64,000 nucleotides of DNA from Microbacterium hydrocarbonoxydans (GCF_900105205.1 NZ_FNSQ01000005.1:1736001-1800000), one strand, 5' to 3'. Positions 37,396-46,919 are shown, counted from the first letter of the stretch. Notes: generated by a model not told the origin, from the sequence alone. Numbers and translations: made by a program.

Positions 37396-38874
37396 ATGAC
37401 ATATTCCGATACACCCGGCACTGCCGAGGCGGCGGGAGGCGCGACGGCTCTCAGCCGCGGCCTCACGGCCAGACACATCCGATTCATGGCGCTGGGCTCG
37501 GCGATCGGCACGGGGCTCTTCTACGGCTCAGCCGCCGCGATCGAGAAAGCCGGTCCCAGCGTCCTGCTCGCCTATCTCATCGCCGGAGCAGCCGTCTTCA
37601 TCGTGATGAGGGCGCTGGGGGAGATGACCGTCCGACATCCCATCTCCGGATCCTTCGGACAGTTCGCCAACCGGTACCTCGGCGCGCGATGGGGATTCAT
37701 CACAGGCTGGACCTACGCGTTCGAGATGATCATCGTCGCCCTTGCCGACGTCACCGCGTTCGGCGTGTACATGGGGTTCTGGTACCCCGACGTGCCGCGC
37801 TGGATCTGGGTGCTCGCGGTGATCTTCTTCATCGCGGCGATCAACCTGCTCGGTGTGCGCGTGTTCGGCGAGCTGGAGTTCTGGCTCGCCCTGGTGAAGG
37901 TCTCCGCGGTGATCGCCATGATCGTCGGCGGCATCGCCATCATCGTCTTCGGGTTCCAGAACCAGTCGCCCGATGCATCGGGGATCGGGGCCCTCTTCGA
38001 TCCGGCCACCGGCGGTTTCTTCCCGCACGGCGCCGAGGGATTCGTCGCCTGCTTCGCGATCGTGGTCTTCGCCTTCGGCGGGATCGAGATCATCGGCATC
38101 ACGGCGGGCGAGGCGCAGAATCCGAAGAAGGTCATCCCGCAGGCCATCAACAGCGTTCCGGCGCGCGTGCTGCTCTTCTACGTCGGCGCCCTCGCGGTGA
38201 TCATGATGGTGCGCCCGTGGAACACGATCGGTGCGGAAGGCAGCCCGTTCGTGACCATCTTCGACGGCCTCGGCATCCCTGCCGCTCCGCACGTGCTGAA
38301 CTTCGTGGTCATCTCTGCGGCGCTGTCGGCGATCAACTCGGACGTCTTCGGCGCCGGCCGCATGATCTACGGTCTCGCGCAACAGCATCAGGCGCCGGCG
38401 GCGTTCACCCGAATCTCCAAGTCAGGGGTCCCGTGGATGACCGTCGTGGTGATGATGTGCGCGCTGGGGGTCGGGGTGATCCTGAATGCGGTGATCCCGG
38501 AGGACGTCTTCGTCATCATCGCGTCCATCGCGACCTTCGCGACCGTCTGGGTGTGGCTGATGATCGTCGCATCCCATCTCTCGATGAAGCGGACCATCCG
38601 CCGGGAAGGCCTGCTGCCATCGGAGTTCCCGGTGCCGCTGTGGCCCGTCGCCTCCTGGCTCACCGTGGGGTTCCTGGTGTTCGTGGTGGGTCTGCTGTGC
38701 TGGTTCGAGGACACGCGGGTGGCCATCGTGGTGGGAGTCATCTGGCTCGCAGTGCTGACCGCGGCGTATCAGTTCGCCGTGGGCCGATCAGGCAAGGATC
38801 GTGCCGAACTGCAGGATGAGACAGCGCCCATCCGGATCATCCCGGTGGGCGACACTCCGCCTCACGCGCGGTAG
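37396..38874 (+). CDS. Amino-acid permease (APC superfamily, AAT family)
   Basis: A 492-residue permease with 12 membrane segments. The [20 protein letters not shown] segment in helix 1, [22 protein letters not shown] and [17 protein letters not shown] are typical of proton-coupled amino-acid permeases such as the CycA/AnsP/ProY group. The substrate cannot be fixed. ATG 37396 fits the family N-terminus; the frame is open far upstream but without similarity. It ends 13 bases before a 9-base-pair hairpin. Confidence 0.9.
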   Translation: MTYSDTPGTAEAAGGATALSRGLTARHIRFMALGSAIGTGLFYGSAAAIEKAGPSVLLAYLIAGAAVFIVMRALGEMTVRHPISGSFGQFANRYLGARWGFITGWTYAFEMIIVALADVTAFGVYMGFWYPDVPRWIWVLAVIFFIAAINLLGVRVFGELEFWLALVKVSAVIAMIVGGIAIIVFGFQNQSPDASGIGALFDPATGGFFPHGAEGFVACFAIVVFAFGGIEIIGITAGEAQNPKKVIPQAINSVPARVLLFYVGALAVIMMVRPWNTIGAEGSPFVTIFDGLGIPAAPHVLNFVVISAALSAINSDVFGAGRMIYGLAQQHQAPAAFTRISKSGVPWMTVVVMMCALGVGVILNAVIPEDVFVIIASIATFATVWVWLMIVASHLSMKRTIRREGLLPSEFPVPLWPVASWLTVGFLVFVVGLLCWFEDTRVAIVVGVIWLAVLTAAYQFAVGRSGKDRAELQDETAPIRIIPVGDTPPHAR

Positions 38875-38887
38875 CGGGACGCGACGT

Positions 38888-38917
38888 CCGTTCCGGAGCA
38901 GTGCTCACCCGGAACGG
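38888..38917. terminator. Hairpin between the permease and SURF1 genes
   Basis: CCGTTCCGG (38888-38896) pairs with CCGGAACGG (38909-38917) around a 12-base loop, between two converging genes. There is no T tract, so it is a possible bidirectional terminator. Confidence 0.5.
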
Positions 38918-38920
38918 GCG

Positions 38921-39733
38921 TCAGCGCGCGTCGAGCAGCTCGTCCTCGATGTCGGCATCCCTGTCGCGTCGACGGGACGGCTTGACCGGTGCGACGACGC
39001 CCTCCACCTCTTCGCGGTGCTTCACGATCTCGGTACGGATGATGTAACCGATGAAGATGAAGCCCATCAGGGCGAACAGGATCCACTGGATCGCGTAGGA
39101 CAGGTGCGGGCCTGGATCGTCGGTGGGGGAGTCGAAGCCGCCGAGCGTGCCCTCTCCCACAGGATCCTCGCTGACGACCTGGCCGTAGGCGCTCGTGATC
39201 ACGTCCGCATCGACGAGCTGGTCGATCGCGGGGAGATGGATCGTCGGCACCTGGCCCTCGGGCGCTCCGCGGCCGGATGCCGGCAGCTGCTCGCTCGGGC
39301 GGAGGCGGACGACGACCTCGACCTCACCGCTCGGGGCGGCGGGGACGGAGTCGGGGGAGTCGCCCTCGCCGGGCGGCACCCATCCGCGGTCGACGAGGAA
39401 CACGCGGCCGTCGACGTCGCGGAACGGGACCAGCACCTCGTAGGCGCTCGTGCCACCGTGCGGACGGTTGCGTACGAGCAGCTGCTCGTCGCTCAGGTAC
39501 TCGCCGTTCAGTACCACCGGGTGCCACACGTCTCCGGGGTCGAGGGCGCCGTCCGCTCCGATCAGCTCGGCGAGCGGCACGGGATCCGCGTCGTAGTTCT
39601 TCTCGACCAGCGCGATCTGCTCGGCGCGGTTCTCGTTCCGCTCGAACTGCCAGTTCGACAGGAAGGCGCAGGCGACCGCGAAGCCGATCGCGACCAGCAC
39701 GTAGACGGTCCATCGACCCATCCGGGCGCTCAT
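38921..39733 (-). CDS. SURF1 family protein, cytochrome oxidase assembly
   Basis: A 270-residue protein with two membrane helices (about residues 7-26 and 215-237) flanking an extracytoplasmic domain. The FLSNWQFERNENRAEQI segment after helix 1, VLVPFRDVDGRVFLVDRGWVP in the middle and HLSYAIQWILFALMGFIFIGYI at the second helix are diagnostic of SURF1, which helps insert heme A into cytochrome aa3 oxidase. It overlaps the small gene upstream by four bases and shares a pathway with ctaA and ctaB in this window. Confidence 0.92.
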   Translation of the reverse strand: MSARMGRWTVYVLVAIGFAVACAFLSNWQFERNENRAEQIALVEKNYDADPVPLAELIGADGALDPGDVWHPVVLNGEYLSDEQLLVRNRPHGGTSAYEVLVPFRDVDGRVFLVDRGWVPPGEGDSPDSVPAAPSGEVEVVVRLRPSEQLPASGRGAPEGQVPTIHLPAIDQLVDADVITSAYGQVVSEDPVGEGTLGGFDSPTDDPGPHLSYAIQWILFALMGFIFIGYIIRTEIVKHREEVEGVVAPVKPSRRRDRDADIEDELLDAR

Positions 39734-39924
39734 GAAGGCACACCATCTCTCACGGTCACGGGGAAGCCTCTGGCTGCCAGATAGTCGCGGAGGAACCCGA
39801 CGTGCTCATCGCACGCGAGCCACACCTTCTCGCGGTCGGCGGCATGGATACGAGGGTTGCGCCACACCACCTGCATGGTCGCCGCGTTCCGGCATCCGGC
39901 GCGCGAGCACTCCAATTCACTCAC
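39730..39924 (-). CDS. Small CxxxxC/CxxH protein of the SURF1 operon
   Basis: A 64-residue cytoplasmic protein beginning at a GTG that overlaps the DUF3099 gene stop (GTGA) and ending in a four-base overlap with SURF1. Cysteines 6 and 11 (CSRAGC) and a later CDEH provide a C-x4-C ... C-x2-H set that could bind zinc. The rest (VVWRNPRIHAADREKVWLACDEH) is polar. I know of similar short proteins in actinobacteria but no function. The double coupling suggests a role tied to SURF1 or to membrane assembly. Confidence 0.75.
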   Translation of the reverse strand: MSELECSRAGCRNAATMQVVWRNPRIHAADREKVWLACDEHVGFLRDYLAARGFPVTVRDGVPS

Positions 39925-40277
39925 TCGCGGTCCTGGCGGCTTTCGCGGATGGTGAAGATGTCGGGGCCCGGAGTCTCCTCGACTCGTTCGGTGACGGTCG
40001 GCGCCGGGGCTTCGAGCTGCTGCACGGGCGATTCGGCGACCGTCTCGGTGCTGTCGCTGCCCGCGTTGGCGAAGACCACGGCGATGTACGGCAGCACGGC
40101 CGCCGCGAGCGCGAACACCCACGTGTACCAGCCGTAGGGCTGGATGAACATCATCAGCCCGAAGCACACGATGCGGATGGTCATCGTGAGCGCGTATCGA
40201 CGCACGCGGTGGTCCGCCTCCGCCTGCGGATTCTGCGGCAGGGAGGTGACAGCAGGGACCAGGTGCTTGCTCTTCAC
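39921..40277 (-). CDS. DUF3099 family membrane protein
   Basis: A 118-residue protein with two membrane segments (about 32-48 and 52-72). The N-terminal region (AVTSLPQNPQAEADHRVRRY), then MTIRIVCFGLMMF and AAAVLPYIAVVFANAG match the actinobacterial DUF3099 pattern, and these genes are usually close to SURF1 or fabG as here. The C-terminal 45 residues are acidic and Pro/Glu-rich. Function unknown. First gene of a three-gene operon with the small zinc-site protein and SURF1. Confidence 0.85.
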   Translation of the reverse strand: MKSKHLVPAVTSLPQNPQAEADHRVRRYALTMTIRIVCFGLMMFIQPYGWYTWVFALAAAVLPYIAVVFANAGSDSTETVAESPVQQLEAPAPTVTERVEETPGPDIFTIRESRQDRE

Positions 40278-40329
40278 GATGCCTCCAGCCTACGCCGCCG
40301 GAGGGCAGGCGGCGCGCGGAATGCGAGCG

Positions 40330-40947
40330 TCAGGTCGAGAAGATGAACGGCAGGGTGAAGGCGCCGACGAAGACGAAGCTCACGATGGTCATGATGATCC
40401 CGATCGCCAGGAGGCCGATCATGACGTACCCCATGATCAGTCCGGCGATGGCCATCCCCCTACCGCCGAGCGCCGGGTTCGCCTTCGTCTGACGCAGCGC
40501 CATGTGGCCGGTGATCACCGCGACGATCGAGGCGATCAGGGGAATCACCGCCCAGAACAGCACGACGCCCGCGATACCGCAGATGAGCGACGTGGTGGCG
40601 AGCCCGCTGGTCGGGCGCGGAGCGGCGTACGACGGAGCGGCGTAGGCCGGGTAGGTCGGGTAAGCGCCGCCTTGCTGCGGCGCGGCCGGGTAGCTCGCCG
40701 CGTAGCCGGGCGAGGTCGCACCGTACGGCTGAGGTGCGGCGCTCCCGTACGGCTGCACAGCCGAGCCGCTGTACGGCTGCGGCGCGGACGGGTATGCGGG
40801 CGCTGCGCCCGGGTAGGCCTGGGTCGGCTGTGCAGAGAGCGAGTCCGCCTGCTGCGGCGGTGCCGGAGGAGCAGGCGCGAAGGGCGCTGCCGGAGCGGGC
40901 GGCGGTTGATACGCGGCCGGGGAGGTCGGGATGCTGCTGTCGCTCAC
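40330..40947 (-). CDS. DUF4190-type membrane protein with Pro/Tyr/Ala-rich N-terminus
   Basis: About 205 residues. The first 115 are low-complexity, rich in Pro, Ala, Tyr and Gly with repeated PYG and YPxAP units, probably disordered on the cytoplasmic side. Two membrane helices follow (SLICGIAGVVLFWAVIPLIAS and GYVMIGLLAIGIIM), with the DUF4190 hallmark ITGHMALRQTK ... GRGMAIAGLIMGY between them. GTG 40947 is preferred (AAGG upstream). Function unknown. It is divergent from fabG. Confidence 0.8.
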   Translation of the reverse strand: MSDSSIPTSPAAYQPPPAPAAPFAPAPPAPPQQADSLSAQPTQAYPGAAPAYPSAPQPYSGSAVQPYGSAAPQPYGATSPGYAASYPAAPQQGGAYPTYPAYAAPSYAAPRPTSGLATTSLICGIAGVVLFWAVIPLIASIVAVITGHMALRQTKANPALGGRGMAIAGLIMGYVMIGLLAIGIIMTIVSFVFVGAFTLPFIFST

Positions 40948-41081
40948 GGTGATGCCTTTCGTCGCGTTCAGCGTCGCAGTCGGTGCGTGCGCTGTCAAAC
41001 GTGCGACCGGACCCGAACGCCCATCATCGATAGGATCGATGTCGACCAGGCCCATCCCCCGCGGCCGGATCAGGAGTGGAA

Positions 41082-41789
41082 ATGAGTTCTCGTGTCGTGC
41101 TCGTCACCGGCGGCAACCGCGGAATCGGCCGTGCGATCGCCGAACGATTCGTCCGCGACGGGTTCAGGGTGGCCGTCACCGCGCGCAGTGGTGAAGGACC
41201 CGAAGGCACCCTGACGGTGCGCGCCGACGTGACGGATGCCGCAGCGCTCGACGCCGCATTCACCGAGGTCGAGCAGCAGCTCGGTCCGGTCGAGATCGTC
41301 GTCGCCAACGCCGGCATCACCAAGGACACCCTCCTGCTGCGCATGAGCGAGGACGACTTCGACAGCGTCGTGGCCACCAACCTCGGCGGCACGTTCCGCG
41401 TGGTCAAGCGGGCATCGAAGGGGATGCTGCGCGCTCGCTTCGGTCGTGTCATCCTGATCTCCAGCGTCGTCGGCCTCTACGGGTCGGCCGGTCAGGTGAA
41501 CTACTCGGCGTCCAAGGCGGCGCTCGTCGGGTTCGCCCGTTCGCTCACGCGTGAGCTGGGTGGCCGCGGCATCACGGCCAACGTCGTCGCACCGGGCTTC
41601 ATCGAGACCGACATGACCGCCGAGCTGCCCGAAGAGACGCAGAAGCAGTACAAGGCGAACATCCCCGCCGGCCGCTTCGCGACGCCCGACGAGGTCGCGG
41701 GTGTGGTCACCTGGCTCGCCGGGGACGACGCGGGCTACATCTCCGGTGCCGTCATCCCGGTGGATGGCGGACTCGGCATGGGGCACTGA
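41082..41789 (+). CDS. fabG: 3-oxoacyl-ACP reductase-type SDR
   Basis: NADPH-dependent short-chain dehydrogenase of 235 residues, closest to the actinobacterial FabG that reduces 3-oxoacyl-ACP in fatty-acid synthesis. The nucleotide motif TGGNRGIG starts at residue 9, and the catalytic residues are S128, Y141 and K145 (NYSASK). The C-terminal GAVIPVDGGLGMGH is typical of FabG. ATG 41082 is seven bases after AGGAG. It stands apart from the main FAS-II operon at 54.6-59.5 kb. Confidence 0.9.
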   Translation: MSSRVVLVTGGNRGIGRAIAERFVRDGFRVAVTARSGEGPEGTLTVRADVTDAAALDAAFTEVEQQLGPVEIVVANAGITKDTLLLRMSEDDFDSVVATNLGGTFRVVKRASKGMLRARFGRVILISSVVGLYGSAGQVNYSASKAALVGFARSLTRELGGRGITANVVAPGFIETDMTAELPEETQKQYKANIPAGRFATPDEVAGVVTWLAGDDAGYISGAVIPVDGGLGMGH

Positions 41790-41819
41790 CCCCGCCCGGG
41801 ATCCGGCTGCCGCGCGCGC

Positions 41820-42518
41820 TCAGCTCCGCGTGACCGCCGCGTCGATCAGCGTCGCCAGGCGATCCGGCACCGAGAACTGCGGCCAATGACCTGAGCCGAT
41901 CCGCACGACCTCGACGTCGTCGATGGCCCGGAACTCCTCGGCGTACGGGCCCCATTGATCGAGCTCCGACTCGAGGGTCTCCTGATCCATGCCGCCCATC
42001 AGCAGCGTGACGGGCACCCCGAAGCGGGCGTCCGAGCGCAGTTCGATCGGGTCCGTCGGGACACGGGCGGGAACGCTCCGGGTGAGACCCGCCGTCCGCG
42101 TGCGCGTCGCCTCATCGAGATCGTCGACGTCTTCAGCGGGGAAGTGATCCCAGCCGGGGAACGGGACGACGCCGTCGATCACCTCGAACTCGCTGATGCC
42201 GAAGCCGGAGGGCGGTGGGACGGTGTCGACGAACACGGTCCGTGCGACGGCCGCCGGGCGCGCGTCGGTGACACCCCAGGCGACGTTGCCGCCGCCGCTG
42301 TGCCCGACCACCACGACCGGAGCGCCCACCCGGTCGACGGCGGCCGCCGCGGCGTCGACCCAGTCGGACATGCCGATCTCGGACGAGTCGGCGGCGCTCG
42401 CACCGACACCCGGCATGGTCAGGGGATGCACGGTGTGACCGGCGCGCTCGAGATGCGCGGCGACCTCGGTCCAGCTGGAGGCGTCGAGCCAGAGGCCCGG
42501 GATGAGGATGATGTCCAT
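41820..42518 (-). CDS. Alpha/beta-fold hydrolase
   Basis: A 232-residue esterase/lipase-like protein. It begins MDIILIPGLWLDASSW, has the nucleophile elbow GHSGGG with S74, and ends with the probable catalytic histidine in SGHWPQF. No lid insertion or signal peptide. The substrate is unknown. It converges on fabG. Confidence 0.85.
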   Translation of the reverse strand: MDIILIPGLWLDASSWTEVAAHLERAGHTVHPLTMPGVGASAADSSEIGMSDWVDAAAAAVDRVGAPVVVVGHSGGGNVAWGVTDARPAAVARTVFVDTVPPPSGFGISEFEVIDGVVPFPGWDHFPAEDVDDLDEATRTRTAGLTRSVPARVPTDPIELRSDARFGVPVTLLMGGMDQETLESELDQWGPYAEEFRAIDDVEVVRIGSGHWPQFSVPDRLATLIDAAVTRS

Positions 42519-42552
42519 GCGCCCGACGATAGACCGGGCCTCGGACAGACCG

Positions 42553-43188
42553 CTACGGGAGCAGTGCGATGACCTCCGAGAGGTCCTGCGGGCCGATCAC
42601 CAGACTCGCGGCCTCGCGCACGGCCGGCTTCGCGTTGAACGCGAGACCGAGCCCGGCGGCGGCCATCATCTGCAGGTCGTTGGCGCCGTCGCCGATGGCG
42701 ATGGTCGCGTGACGGGGGACGCCGAGCTCGTCCGCCCACCGACGCAGAGACTGGGCCTTCACCGCGGCATCCACGATGTCGCCCTCGACGCGTCCGGCGA
42801 GCGCGCCGTCGACGACCTCGAGGCGATTCGCGCGCCAGCGGTCGACGCCGAGCCCTGGAGCGACATCGTCGAGGATCTCGTGGAATCCCCCCGAGACGAC
42901 GCCGACGACGCCGCCGCGCTCGTGCACGGCGGTGGTCAGCTCGCGCACGCCGGGGGTCGGCTCGATGCGGGCGAGCACGCGGGCGAACCTCGACACCGGC
43001 ACGCCCTCGAGCGCCGCGACGCGAGAGCGCAGGCTCGTCGCGAAGTCGATCTCGCCGCGCATCGCGGCCTCGGTCGCCGCCTGCACCTCGGCACCTCGAC
43101 CCGCCTCGTCGGCGATCAGCTCGATCACCTCGTTGCGGATGAGGGTGGAATCGGCATCGAGGACGACGAGGAAGCGCGCAGAGGTCAC
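42553..43188 (-). CDS. serB: Phosphoserine phosphatase (HAD family)
   Basis: Dephosphorylates O-phosphoserine in serine synthesis. It is a minimal 211-residue HAD protein without the ACT domain seen in mycobacterial SerB2. Motif I is DADST (nucleophile D11, D13), motif II is VSGGFHEI, and motif III/IV is IGDGANDLQMM. It starts with GTG. It shares the strand with glgC upstream, about 80 bases away. Confidence 0.9.
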   Translation of the reverse strand: MTSARFLVVLDADSTLIRNEVIELIADEAGRGAEVQAATEAAMRGEIDFATSLRSRVAALEGVPVSRFARVLARIEPTPGVRELTTAVHERGGVVGVVSGGFHEILDDVAPGLGVDRWRANRLEVVDGALAGRVEGDIVDAAVKAQSLRRWADELGVPRHATIAIGDGANDLQMMAAAGLGLAFNAKPAVREAASLVIGPQDLSEVIALLP

Positions 43189-43267
43189 GCCTTCGAGCCT
43201 AGCGAGCGCGAACCGGCCACTCGTCCACGGCGTCGCCGCGGGTCGCGATCAGCGTTCGATGACGAGG

Positions 43268-44509
43268 TCAGCGCTCGATGAAGAGACCCTTGCCGACCAC
43301 GGTGATCCCGGACTCCGTGACGGTGAAGCCGCGGGCGAGGTCGCGTTCGCGGTCGACGCCGACGGTGGCCCCGTCGGCCAGCACCACATTCTTGTCGAGG
43401 ATGGCGCGGTGCACGCGAGAGCCGGCTCCCACCCGCACGCCGTCGAACACCACGGAGTCCGTGATCGTCGAGCCTCCGCCGGCGAGCGTCCACGGACCGA
43501 CGACACTGCGTTCGAGATGCGTGCCCGAGAGCACGGATCCGAGCGAGACGATCGAGTCGATGGCATTGCCGATGCGTCCGACCGAGTCGCGGACGAACTT
43601 CGCGGGCGGCGAGTTCACGGCCTGCGAATGGATCGGCCACTCCATGTTGTACAGGTTGAAGATGGGCAGCGTGGAGATGAGGTCCATGTGCGCATCGAAG
43701 AAGGAATCGATCGTACCGACGTCACGCCAGTACGAGCGGTCGCGAGGAGAGGAGCCCGGCACGTCGTTCTGCTTCATGTCGTAATACCCCGCCTCGCCGC
43801 GATCGACGAAGTAGGGCACGATGTCGCCACCCATGTCGTGACCGGAGGTGGGGGACTCGCCATCCGCCTCGACCGCGGCGATGAGTGCATCCGCGTCGAA
43901 GATGTAGTTGCCCATCGAGGCCAGCACCTCGTGCGGCGAATCCTCGAGCCCCTCGATGTCGGTCGGCTTCTCGAGGAACTGCTTGATACGACCGGTCTCG
44001 GTGTCGGCGTCGATCACGCCGAACTGCGACGCCATGGCGAGAGGCTGGCGGATGCCGGCGACGGTGGCCTTCGCGCCGGACTCGATGTGGGCGTCGAGCA
44101 TCTGCCGGAAGTCCATCCGGTACACATGGTCCGCACCGATCACGACCACGATGTCGGGCTTCTCGTCGTTGATGAGGTTGAGGCTCTGCAGGATCGCATC
44201 GGCGGAGCCGGAGAACCAGCGCTTGCCGAGCCGCTGCTGCGCGGGCACGGAGGCGACGTAGGAGTCGAGGAGCGCGGACATGCGCCAGGTCTGCGAGATG
44301 TGGCGGTCGAGGCTGTGGGACTTGTACTGGGTGAGCACGACGATCTGGCGAAGACCCGAGTTGATGAGGTTCGAGATCGCGAAATCGATCAATCGGTACT
44401 GTCCGCCGAAGGGCACCGCAGGTTTCGCGCGGTCGGCCGTGAGGGGCATGAGACGCTTTCCCTCGCCGCCGGCGAGGATGATGCCGAAGATCTTCTTTGG
44501 TGCGGACAT
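43268..44509 (-). CDS. glgC: Glucose-1-phosphate adenylyltransferase
   Basis: Makes ADP-glucose from ATP and glucose 1-phosphate for glycogen or maltosyl compounds. The N-terminal [28 protein letters not shown], the GADHVYRMD metal-site region and FLEKP are all present, followed by a left-handed beta-helix domain. The 413-residue length is normal. It diverges from glgA, with about 50-70 bases between the starts. Confidence 0.95.
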   Translation of the reverse strand: MSAPKKIFGIILAGGEGKRLMPLTADRAKPAVPFGGQYRLIDFAISNLINSGLRQIVVLTQYKSHSLDRHISQTWRMSALLDSYVASVPAQQRLGKRWFSGSADAILQSLNLINDEKPDIVVVIGADHVYRMDFRQMLDAHIESGAKATVAGIRQPLAMASQFGVIDADTETGRIKQFLEKPTDIEGLEDSPHEVLASMGNYIFDADALIAAVEADGESPTSGHDMGGDIVPYFVDRGEAGYYDMKQNDVPGSSPRDRSYWRDVGTIDSFFDAHMDLISTLPIFNLYNMEWPIHSQAVNSPPAKFVRDSVGRIGNAIDSIVSLGSVLSGTHLERSVVGPWTLAGGGSTITDSVVFDGVRVGAGSRVHRAILDKNVVLADGATVGVDRERDLARGFTVTESGITVVGKGLFIER

Positions 44510-44578
44510 GCACCAACCATAGATGCGATTCGGCTCGGCGAACTAGCATCTGGACAAGTGAGTCACTACCGTCTAGAC

Positions 44579-45763
44579 ATGCGCGTCGAGATGATCACGA
44601 AGGAATACCCGCCGGAGATCTACGGAGGTGCCGGCGTGCACGTCGCCGAGCTCGTCGCCGCCCTGCGGCAGAGCATGGACGTGCAGGTCAGAGCGTTCGG
44701 AGCGCCCAGAGACGAGGCGGGAACGGTCGCGTACCGGACGCCCGCCGAGCTGGCATCCGCCAACGGCGCTCTGCAGACCCTCGGCACCGACCTCGAGATC
44801 GTCGCGGCGATCACCGAGGCCGATGTCGTGCACAGCCACACCTGGTACGCGAACTTCGCCGGCCATCTGGCGTCTCAGCTGCACGGCATCCCACACGTCC
44901 TCACCGCGCACAGCCTCGAGCCGCTGCGCCCGTGGAAGGCCGAGCAGCTGGGCGGCGGCTACGCCGTCTCGAGTGGCATCGAGAAGCTGGCGTACGAGAA
45001 CGCCGCCGCGGTGATCGCGGTGAGCGCCGGTATGCGCAACGACATCCTGCGGAGCTACCCGTCGGTGGATCCGACCAGGGTGCGGGTGATCCACAACGGC
45101 ATCGACGTCGAGCGCTGGCGTCCGGTGCAGGACCCCGCCTTCCTGGAGTCGGTCGGCATGGACCCCTCGCGCCCGTCCGTCGTCTTCGTGGGGCGGATCA
45201 CGCGCCAGAAGGGCCTTCCGTACCTGCTGCAGGCGGCGCGGCTGCTGCCGCCGGACGTGCAGCTCATCCTCTGCGCCGGCGCGCCGGACACCCCCGAGAT
45301 CATGGCCGAGGTGCAGGAGGGCGTGCGACTCCTGCAGCAGACCAGGGAGGGCGTGGTGTGGATCGATCGGATGCTGCCGCGCGACGAGCTCTCGGCGATC
45401 CTCACGGCGGCGACGACCTTCGTGTGCCCGTCGGTGTACGAGCCGCTCGGCATCGTGAACCTCGAGGCCATGGCCTGCGGGGCTGCGGTCGTCGGCACGG
45501 CCACCGGCGGCATCCCCGAGGTCGTCGACGACGGCGTCACGGGGCGACTCGTGCCGATCGAGCAGCTGCAGGACGGCACCGGCACCCCGGTCGACCCCGA
45601 GCGGTACATCGCGGATCTCGCGAGCGTGCTGACCGAGGTGACGTCGGATCCCGAGCGTGCCCGCGCCTACGGCGAGGCCGGTCGAGAACGGGCGCGCGAC
45701 GAGTTCAGCTGGGGCGCGATCGCCGACACCACGCGCGCGCTGTACGCGGAGCTGACCGCCTGA
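44579..45763 (+). CDS. glgA: Glycogen synthase (GT4/GT5 type)
   Basis: Glycosyltransferase of 394 residues that uses ADP-glucose. The N-terminal MITKEYPPEIYGGAGVHVAEL carries the donor-binding glycine-rich region; the C-terminal domain has FVGRITRQKGLPYLL and the EPLGIVNLEAMACGAAVV motif. Actinobacterial GlgA/GlgM proteins of this type make glycogen or maltose 1-phosphate. ATG 44579 fits the family start. A GTG at 44558, eight bases after a TAGCAT -10 hexamer (44544-44549), could instead be a leaderless start and add seven residues. Confidence 0.92.
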   Translation: MRVEMITKEYPPEIYGGAGVHVAELVAALRQSMDVQVRAFGAPRDEAGTVAYRTPAELASANGALQTLGTDLEIVAAITEADVVHSHTWYANFAGHLASQLHGIPHVLTAHSLEPLRPWKAEQLGGGYAVSSGIEKLAYENAAAVIAVSAGMRNDILRSYPSVDPTRVRVIHNGIDVERWRPVQDPAFLESVGMDPSRPSVVFVGRITRQKGLPYLLQAARLLPPDVQLILCAGAPDTPEIMAEVQEGVRLLQQTREGVVWIDRMLPRDELSAILTAATTFVCPSVYEPLGIVNLEAMACGAAVVGTATGGIPEVVDDGVTGRLVPIEQLQDGTGTPVDPERYIADLASVLTEVTSDPERARAYGEAGRERARDEFSWGAIADTTRALYAELTA

Positions 45764-45780
45764 GCCGATAGGCTGGAGGC

Positions 45781-46566
45781 ATGTCGAGCGCTCTGGAATT
45801 CACCGACGTCGTCGTGCGCCGCGAGGGGCGCAACATCATCGATCACGTGACCTGGCAGGTCGACGATGATCAGCGGTGGGTGATCCTCGGACCCAACGGC
45901 GCGGGCAAGACGACGCTGCTCCAGCTGGCAGACACGCTCATGCACCCGACCTCGGGGACCGTGACGGTGCTGGGGGAGACCCTCGGTCGCACAGACGTCT
46001 TCGAGGTGCGTCCGCGGATCGGCTTCGCGTCCTCGGCGATGGCGAAGCGCGTCCCCCGCGAGGAGACGGTGCTCAACACCGTGCTCACCGCCGCGTACTC
46101 GGTGCTCGGCCGCTGGAACGAGAGCTACGAGGACATCGACGAGCGCCGCGCCCTGCGGGTGCTGGGCGACTGGCGTCTCGAGCACCTCGCGGATCGCACC
46201 TTCGGCACGCTGAGCGACGGCGAGCAGAAGCGCGTCCAGATCGCTCGCGCCGTGATGACCGACCCGGAGCTGCTGCTGCTGGACGAGCCGACCGCCTCGC
46301 TCGACCTGGGGTCGCGGGAAGAGCTGCTGGCCCTGCTCAGCGGATACGCGTCGGCCCCGTCGACACCGGCGATGCTGATGGTCACGCATCACGTCGAGGA
46401 GATCCCGGTCGGGTTCACCCATGTGCTGCTGATGCGCGAGGGGCGCATCGTCGCGGCGGGCCCTGTCGCCGAGACTCTGACCGCCGACGCGCTGAGCGAG
46501 ACCTTCGGGATGCCCATCGCTCTCACGAGCGAAGACGGCCGGTACGCCGCGCGCGCGGCGTCCTGA
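45781..46566 (+). CDS. ABC transporter ATP-binding protein (YlmA/ModF-like)
   Basis: A single ABC domain of 261 residues. Walker A is GPNGAGKTT, the signature is LSDGEQKRV (with Asp in place of the first Gly), Walker B ends [11 protein letters not shown], and the H-loop is VTHH. The compact form without a partner permease resembles the YlmA/ModF-like group. It follows glgA by 17 bases and precedes the rpmE2 leader. Confidence 0.88.
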   Translation: MSSALEFTDVVVRREGRNIIDHVTWQVDDDQRWVILGPNGAGKTTLLQLADTLMHPTSGTVTVLGETLGRTDVFEVRPRIGFASSAMAKRVPREETVLNTVLTAAYSVLGRWNESYEDIDERRALRVLGDWRLEHLADRTFGTLSDGEQKRVQIARAVMTDPELLLLDEPTASLDLGSREELLALLSGYASAPSTPAMLMVTHHVEEIPVGFTHVLLMREGRIVAAGPVAETLTADALSETFGMPIALTSEDGRYAARAAS

Positions 46567-46577
46567 CGTCCATCTGA

Positions 46578-46583
46578 TAGAAT
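46578..46583 (+). promoter_or_regulatory. Putative -10 element of rpmE2
   Basis: TAGAAT lies about 75 bases upstream of the rpmE2 start codon and directly before the structured leader. No -35 consensus is visible. Confidence 0.45.
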
Positions 46584-46591
46584 CGACCCTT

Positions 46592-46639
46592 GGTGCTCTC
46601 TGCACCGCAGACTTCCCTCGTCCCTGGCACAATCCAGGG
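46592..46639 (+). ncRNA. Structured 5' leader of rpmE2 (possible L31 autoregulatory leader)
   Basis: Two small hairpins lie between the -10 element and the coding start: GGTGC/GCACC (46592-46596 with 46602-46606, five-base loop) and CCCTGG/CCAGGG (46622-46627 with 46634-46639, six-base loop). A leader motif called L31-Actinobacteria has been reported upstream of rpmE genes and is thought to bind L31; this may be an example, but I have not checked it against the model. Confidence 0.4.
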
Positions 46640-46657
46640 CAGCAACTAAGGAATCCC

Positions 46658-46915
46658 ATGAAGACTGACATTCACCCCGACTACAAGGCAGTCGTGTTCC
46701 GCGACCTCGGCTCGGGCGAGACGTTCCTCACCCGCTCCACCGTTACGGGCGACAAGACGATCGAGCTCGACGGCGTCGAGTACCCCGTCATCGACGTCGA
46801 GATCTCGTCGGCTTCGCACCCGTTCTACACGGGTAAGCAGCGCATCATGGACTCCGCCGGTCGCGTCGAGAAGTTCAACCAGCGCTTCAAGGGCTTCGGC
46901 GGCTCGACCAAGTAA
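46658..46915 (+). CDS. rpmE2: 50S ribosomal protein L31, type B
   Basis: Large-subunit protein of 85 residues. It starts [17 protein letters not shown] and contains [31 protein letters not shown]. It lacks the four zinc-binding cysteines of type A L31, so it is the zinc-free form. The upstream region shows no clear Zur box and instead carries two hairpins, arguing against zinc control of this copy. Confidence 0.97.
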   Translation: MKTDIHPDYKAVVFRDLGSGETFLTRSTVTGDKTIELDGVEYPVIDVEISSASHPFYTGKQRIMDSAGRVEKFNQRFKGFGGSTK

Positions 46916-46919
46916 CGAC

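Noticed and set aside
42776..44578. Long plus-strand extension upstream of glgA (frame open from 42776)
   Set aside because: It runs antisense through serB and glgC and has no similarity; GlgA begins at MRVEMITKEYPPE.
46567..46657. Zur box upstream of the zinc-free L31 gene
   Set aside because: No TGAAAATGATTTTCA-like sequence is present.
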